This document shows, one piece after another, positions 6,908 to 9,138 of a stretch of 9,138 nucleotides of DNA (within the stretch, counting starts at the first letter, position 1; every line of letters starts with the position of its first letter). The notes below the pieces were generated by a model, which was not told the DNA's origin, did no database searches, and saw nothing but the letters and a program-made list of their open reading frames with translations. Both the position numbers and the translations under genes were made by a program. The DNA comes from Bryobacterales bacterium (GTDB taxonomy: Bacteria > Cyanobacteriota > Vampirovibrionia > Obscuribacterales > Obscuribacteraceae). The DNA lies in contig CAJCHQ010000951.1 in NCBI GenBank assembly GCA_903970295.1, positions 1 to 9,138 of the forward strand, read 5' to 3'.

Positions 6908-7027
6908 CTCGAAAGACGAGCCGGACATAAAGATTTCCTTTTGACTTTGCAAAACGTTCTTTGATACCATCCACGAACTACTTGCTACGACTCAAGACTT
7001 CTAATCGGTAGCGCGACTTTCCAAGCC

Positions 7028-7669
7028 TCATAGCCCGTGCATTTTTGCTTCAGTCTGTTTTGCCCAACTCGGGGCGTCAGCTTTTAGCGCTTGCAATTCG
7101 GAATCGCCAAACACTTCCGAAATCATTCGACCTGAATTTACGTCGTAGAGCTGATAATCACCAACTTCGGGCCCATGGGTTGGGCCCCAAACGGCCGCAA
7201 GATGTTTTCCGCTGTCGAGGAAGTTCCAGTGCCAGAGCATTTGACCCTGGTACAAGCGCAGCACCGAATTGCCCGATCTATATATCGCCAACATCAGAGG
7301 AATAGCAGAAGAGTTATTACCATCATCGAACGTCTCTGCCCAACCGATTGTTCGCTTATCTTTGGTGATAGCCACCTTGGTTATTCCTTCCTGATTTTTG
7401 ATCACTTCCTTATTTTTGCCTGTCTTCCTGGAAGATATTTTTTGAATGACTTCCGTTTTATCACTGTAGATAACGTGAAGACTTCCGGTTTCGTAGTTGG
7501 AGCCAGGCGGAGCTACATCCACATAATATTTGATGATTTTTGCAGATTGCCCTGGTACGGAGCTCTGGATTTTGGTTGATGTGATAGTGGGGGCGTTCGT
7601 TGTATTTGCGGAAGCACGAAGGAGAAAGATTACCGCGCACAAGAATATCGTGAAATATTTGGACTTCAT
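7028..7669 (-). CDS. Secreted protein of unknown function
   Basis: A 213-residue protein with a Sec signal peptide: basic start (MKSK), hydrophobic core 5-17, and A-S-A at 19-21 as a probable signal peptidase I site. It is not a lipoprotein, because there is no lipobox Cys at the cleavage point. The mature part looks beta-rich with short conserved-looking turns: GWAETFDDG, LRLYQGQ, WHWNFLDSGKHLAAVWGP (146-163), THGPEVGDYQLYDVNSG, then APSWA near the end. I recall similar W-F-DGG / GP-HG / YELYD-SG sequences in secreted hypothetical proteins of environmental bacteria, but know no function. ATG 7669 is chosen over an in-frame TTG five codons upstream because GGTGGA sits 6 nt before it and a signal peptide then starts directly. 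The kinase gene follows on the same strand after 160 bp. Confidence 0.8.
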   Translation of the reverse strand: MKSKYFTIFLCAVIFLLRASANTTNAPTITSTKIQSSVPGQSAKIIKYYVDVAPPGSNYETGSLHVIYSDKTEVIQKISSRKTGKNKEVIKNQEGITKVAITKDKRTIGWAETFDDGNNSSAIPLMLAIYRSGNSVLRLYQGQMLWHWNFLDSGKHLAAVWGPTHGPEVGDYQLYDVNSGRMISEVFGDSELQALKADAPSWAKQTEAKMHGL

Positions 7670-7675
7670 CTTTGA

Positions 7676-7681
7676 TCCACC
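7676..7681 (-). promoter_or_regulatory. Ribosome binding site deciding the start of the secreted protein
   Basis: GGTGGA on the minus strand, 6 nt before ATG 7669. A stronger-looking GGAGG further upstream is 15 nt from this ATG and directly abuts the alternative TTG at 7684, so neither geometry suits it. Confidence 0.55.
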
Positions 7682-7730
7682 CAACCTCCAGCAAACTGCC
7701 CTAATCCACTCATTCCCAATAGCGGGCGCA

Positions 7731-7742
7731 TTAACATGTTAA
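7731..7742. promoter_or_regulatory. Palindrome TTAACATGTTAA, candidate operator
   Basis: A perfect 12-bp palindrome 62 bp upstream of the secreted-protein ATG, a usual distance for a regulator site near a promoter. Nearby repeats add to the impression of a control region: ATTCCCAAT at 7712-7720 and 7751-7759, and CCAATCGT at 7755-7762 and 7771-7778, 16 bp apart. No binding factor can be named from sequence. Confidence 0.3.
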
Positions 7743-8064
7743 AGACGATAATTCCCAATCGTTAATCAGGCCAATCGTCAGCAAGATTTCGAGCAATTCT
7801 GTAAGAGTTAACGATCTTGACATTGCCGTCGGCAAAAACCCTTTCCCGAAAGTTCCTGTATCGGTGTTGGTTACGCACCATTTGTGGTATCACAAAATTA
7901 CATTTTGCCCTTGTTGCAGATTCCCGCAAAATCGGCTATTTCTCTATAGAAATCAGGGCAGTCGGCGAACTAACGAGCCCGACTATTGCAGTGGTCGCTA
8001 TAAATACCTCACTTGCGGTATGGCGTGCTGATCCTCTGGGTTGCTTAAATATGTATACAGGCAA

Positions 8065-8068
8065 AGGG
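8065..8068 (+). promoter_or_regulatory. Ribosome binding site of the response regulator
   Basis: AAAGGGAA before ATG 8075, with AGGG 6 nt from the start. This decides for 8075 over the in-frame ATG at 8051 and the longer frame from 7817, neither of which has such a site. Confidence 0.65.
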
Positions 8069-8074
8069 AACTCA

Positions 8075-8512
8075 ATGGCAACTTTACTAATCGTGGAAGA
8101 CAATCCAACTCAGCAGCTCATCTATACGCAATTGTGCAAACGCTTTGGTTATGAAGCGTACATCACTAGGACCGGCGAAGAGGCTCTGGCGGCGCTTCCG
8201 CTGAGCAAGTACGCGGCGGTTGTACTGGACATCGGCTTGCCTGGCATCAGCGGACTAGATGTTGCTCGAGAACTACGCTGGGCAGAGATGGGAACTACAG
8301 AGCGTACGCCAGTTATCGGCATCAGCAGCACAGAACCTGCGCATCAAGCTCGCCAGCAATGCATTGAAGCAGGAATGGACGACTATGTGAGCAAACCCGT
8401 TTCCGTCGATGCCTTCAGGCGCATGTTGTTGCGCTGGACGTATGATTCGCGCACGCCGAATTTGATGCTGTTGAACAGGATGGTCGACCCTCAGCCAGCA
8501 GAAAAACTTTAG
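8075..8512 (+). CDS. Single-domain response regulator (CheY-like receiver)
   Basis: A 145-residue protein that is essentially one receiver (REC) domain, phosphorylated by a sensor histidine kinase and acting by protein-protein contact. All key residues are present: acidic pair Glu8-Asp9 in LLIVEDN, phospho-acceptor Asp52 in VVLDIGLPGISG, switch Ser84 in VIGISS, aromatic Tyr104, and Lys107 in DDYVSKPV. After the domain only a tail of about 25 residues follows, with no DNA-binding or enzymatic output domain. The receiver sequence resembles those at the ends of hybrid histidine kinases, but here it stands alone. No histidine kinase lies in the window, so the partner is unknown. It converges on the aldo/keto reductase with a 36-bp gap and no clear terminator. 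Confidence 0.93.
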   Translation: MATLLIVEDNPTQQLIYTQLCKRFGYEAYITRTGEEALAALPLSKYAAVVLDIGLPGISGLDVARELRWAEMGTTERTPVIGISSTEPAHQARQQCIEAGMDDYVSKPVSVDAFRRMLLRWTYDSRTPNLMLLNRMVDPQPAEKL

Positions 8513-8548
8513 CACAAGTCTGATCGAACCTGCCCTCAACGTGAGCTG

Positions 8549-9138
8549 CTATTGTTGATCTCCGTGGACATGTTTATGCGCAGCACCAATTTTATTCAAT
8601 TCGGCCATTACGTCATCTGAAAGTTTCAATGCTGCCGCCTGAATGTTTTCGCGCAAATGATGTAGCGAACCGGTTCCTGGAATCAGCAAAATATTTGGCG
8701 AGCGCTTCAACAGCCAAGCGAGAGCTACTTGCATCGGCGTGGCATTCGCCTTCTTGGCAATTTCATTCAGAGCATCAATTTGCAGCGGCTCGAATCCGCC
8801 GAGCGGAAAATAAGGAACATACGCAACACCGCTTGCGGCAAGCTGATCGATGAATTGATCGTCACCTGTGTTCGCCAAATTGTACATATTTTGCACACAG
8901 ACGATTGTCGTCATTTTGGAAGCCTCTGCAAACTGTTTGGCTGAGTGTGAGCAACCACCAAATTGTGCCGCGGTCGGAGCATGAAAATCTGCCGGGCAGG
9001 CATGATTAAGAATGATCAAATCTGCCGGTTGATCTGACGACAAAGAAGTAGTTCGCCTCAATGATTGAAGTGCAAACATACAATCAAACGAGGCGAACCA
9101 AAATGATCGTACCAGTTGAACGGGAAAAGTGTGGTAGC
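8549..9138 (-). CDS. Aldo/keto reductase, 5' end cut by window, N-terminal part divergent
   Basis: NAD(P)H-dependent oxidoreductase of the aldo/keto reductase superfamily; substrate not inferable. Numbered from ATG 9079, the C-terminal half is typical: CSHSAKQFAEA (43-53), TTIVCVQNMYN (57-67), VAYVPYFPLGGF, ATPMQVALAWLLKRSPNILLIPGTGSLHHLRENI (cofactor adenosine-phosphate region from 133), and a His-rich tail. The upstream part is odd: SLRR (6-9) and ADLIILNH (19-26, candidate catalytic His) fit the expected order. However, only about 17 residues separate LNH from the GGCS strand, where about 30 are usual, and the sequence between is not family-like. The frame continues open to the window edge, so ATG 9079 is probably not the start. 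The catalytic Asp, Tyr and Lys would lie outside the window. It may be a divergent enzyme or a decaying gene. Confidence 0.75.
   Translation of the reverse strand, partial: YHTFPVQLVRSFWFASFDCMFALQSLRRTTSLSSDQPADLIILNHACPADFHAPTAAQFGGCSHSAKQFAEASKMTTIVCVQNMYNLANTGDDQFIDQLAASGVAYVPYFPLGGFEPLQIDALNEIAKKANATPMQVALAWLLKRSPNILLIPGTGSLHHLRENIQAAALKLSDDVMAELNKIGAAHKHVHGDQQ

Larger units (their letters stand above)
7670..8074. other. Divergent control region between secreted protein and response regulator
   Basis: 405 bp without a supported gene. It contains a perfect 12-bp palindrome, short CCAAT-type direct repeats, TTGCCG-T-CGGCAA (7823-7835, a 13-bp inverted repeat), and a 6-bp stem hairpin ATTTCT-CTAT-AGAAAT (7938-7953). 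The response regulator frame is open leftwards to 7817, but that extension lacks any domain character. A minus-strand frame ending in TAA near 7766 reads VFADGNVKIVN, which could be a relic; see findings. Confidence 0.5.

Noticed and set aside
6672..6974. 100-codon ORF overlapping the start of the second kinase
   Set aside because: Out of frame with the kinase and without motifs. Only its part from ATG 6881 matters, as a possible competing start, not as a gene.
7817..7846. Plus-strand TTGACA at 7818-7823 as a -35 box
   Set aside because: No acceptable -10 about 17 nt downstream, and it is some 250 bp from the response regulator start.
7817..8074. N-terminal extension of the response regulator to 7817
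   Set aside because: The extension has no domain, and AGGG at 6 nt before ATG 8075 gives a much better start right before the receiver domain.
1..9138. tRNA, rRNA, CRISPR arrays, IS elements, integrases, toxin-antitoxin or phage-defence genes
   Set aside because: Both strands were read for cloverleaf-like blocks, regularly spaced repeats and typical protein motifs; none was found.

Overview
The window reads as chromosomal DNA from a bacterium rich in Hanks-type (eukaryotic-like) Ser/Thr kinases. Nothing in it is a direct taxonomic marker. Two divergent membrane-linked kinases, a lone CheY-like regulator, an ST7-like TPR protein and a short-motif secreted protein would fit a lineage such as the Obscuribacterales/Vampirovibrionia ('Melainabacteria') or another kinase-rich phylum (Planctomycetota, Acidobacteriota). 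This is an inference with low certainty. No phage, plasmid, IS, CRISPR, rRNA or tRNA signature was found.

Layout. Positions 1-2349 (+) hold a large membrane-anchored Ser/Thr kinase whose frame is open to the left edge. It is followed by a hairpin-plus-T-run terminator that abuts a convergent gene (2386-3084, -) for an unrecognised, possibly cupin-like protein. Positions 3085-4410 look like decayed DNA: a small repeat-bearing ORF of uncertain status, a frameshifted piece of a GntR/FCD-type regulator, and a piece of an RND-type membrane-fusion (HlyD/AcrA-like) protein joined to it in one chimeric ORF. An intact ST7-like TPR protein follows (4411-5334, +).

The next block is on the minus strand: a second Ser/Thr kinase with a duplicated N-terminal Cys motif and a C-terminal membrane anchor (5629-6867), and a small secreted protein of unknown function (7028-7669). 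A 405-bp divergent intergenic region with palindromes and short direct repeats separates these from a single-domain response regulator (8075-8512, +). The window ends with an aldo/keto reductase (-) that is cut by the right edge and looks eroded or divergent in its N-terminal part.

How the genes may work together: the two kinases and the response regulator suggest signalling, but they lie on different strands with separate control regions, so no shared operon or pathway can be claimed. I see no convincing new multi-gene system. The most useful leads are the odd kinase architectures (DFS/DFA instead of DFG, duplicated Cys motif, duplicated start region) and the gene-fragment mosaic at 3.1-4.4 kb.
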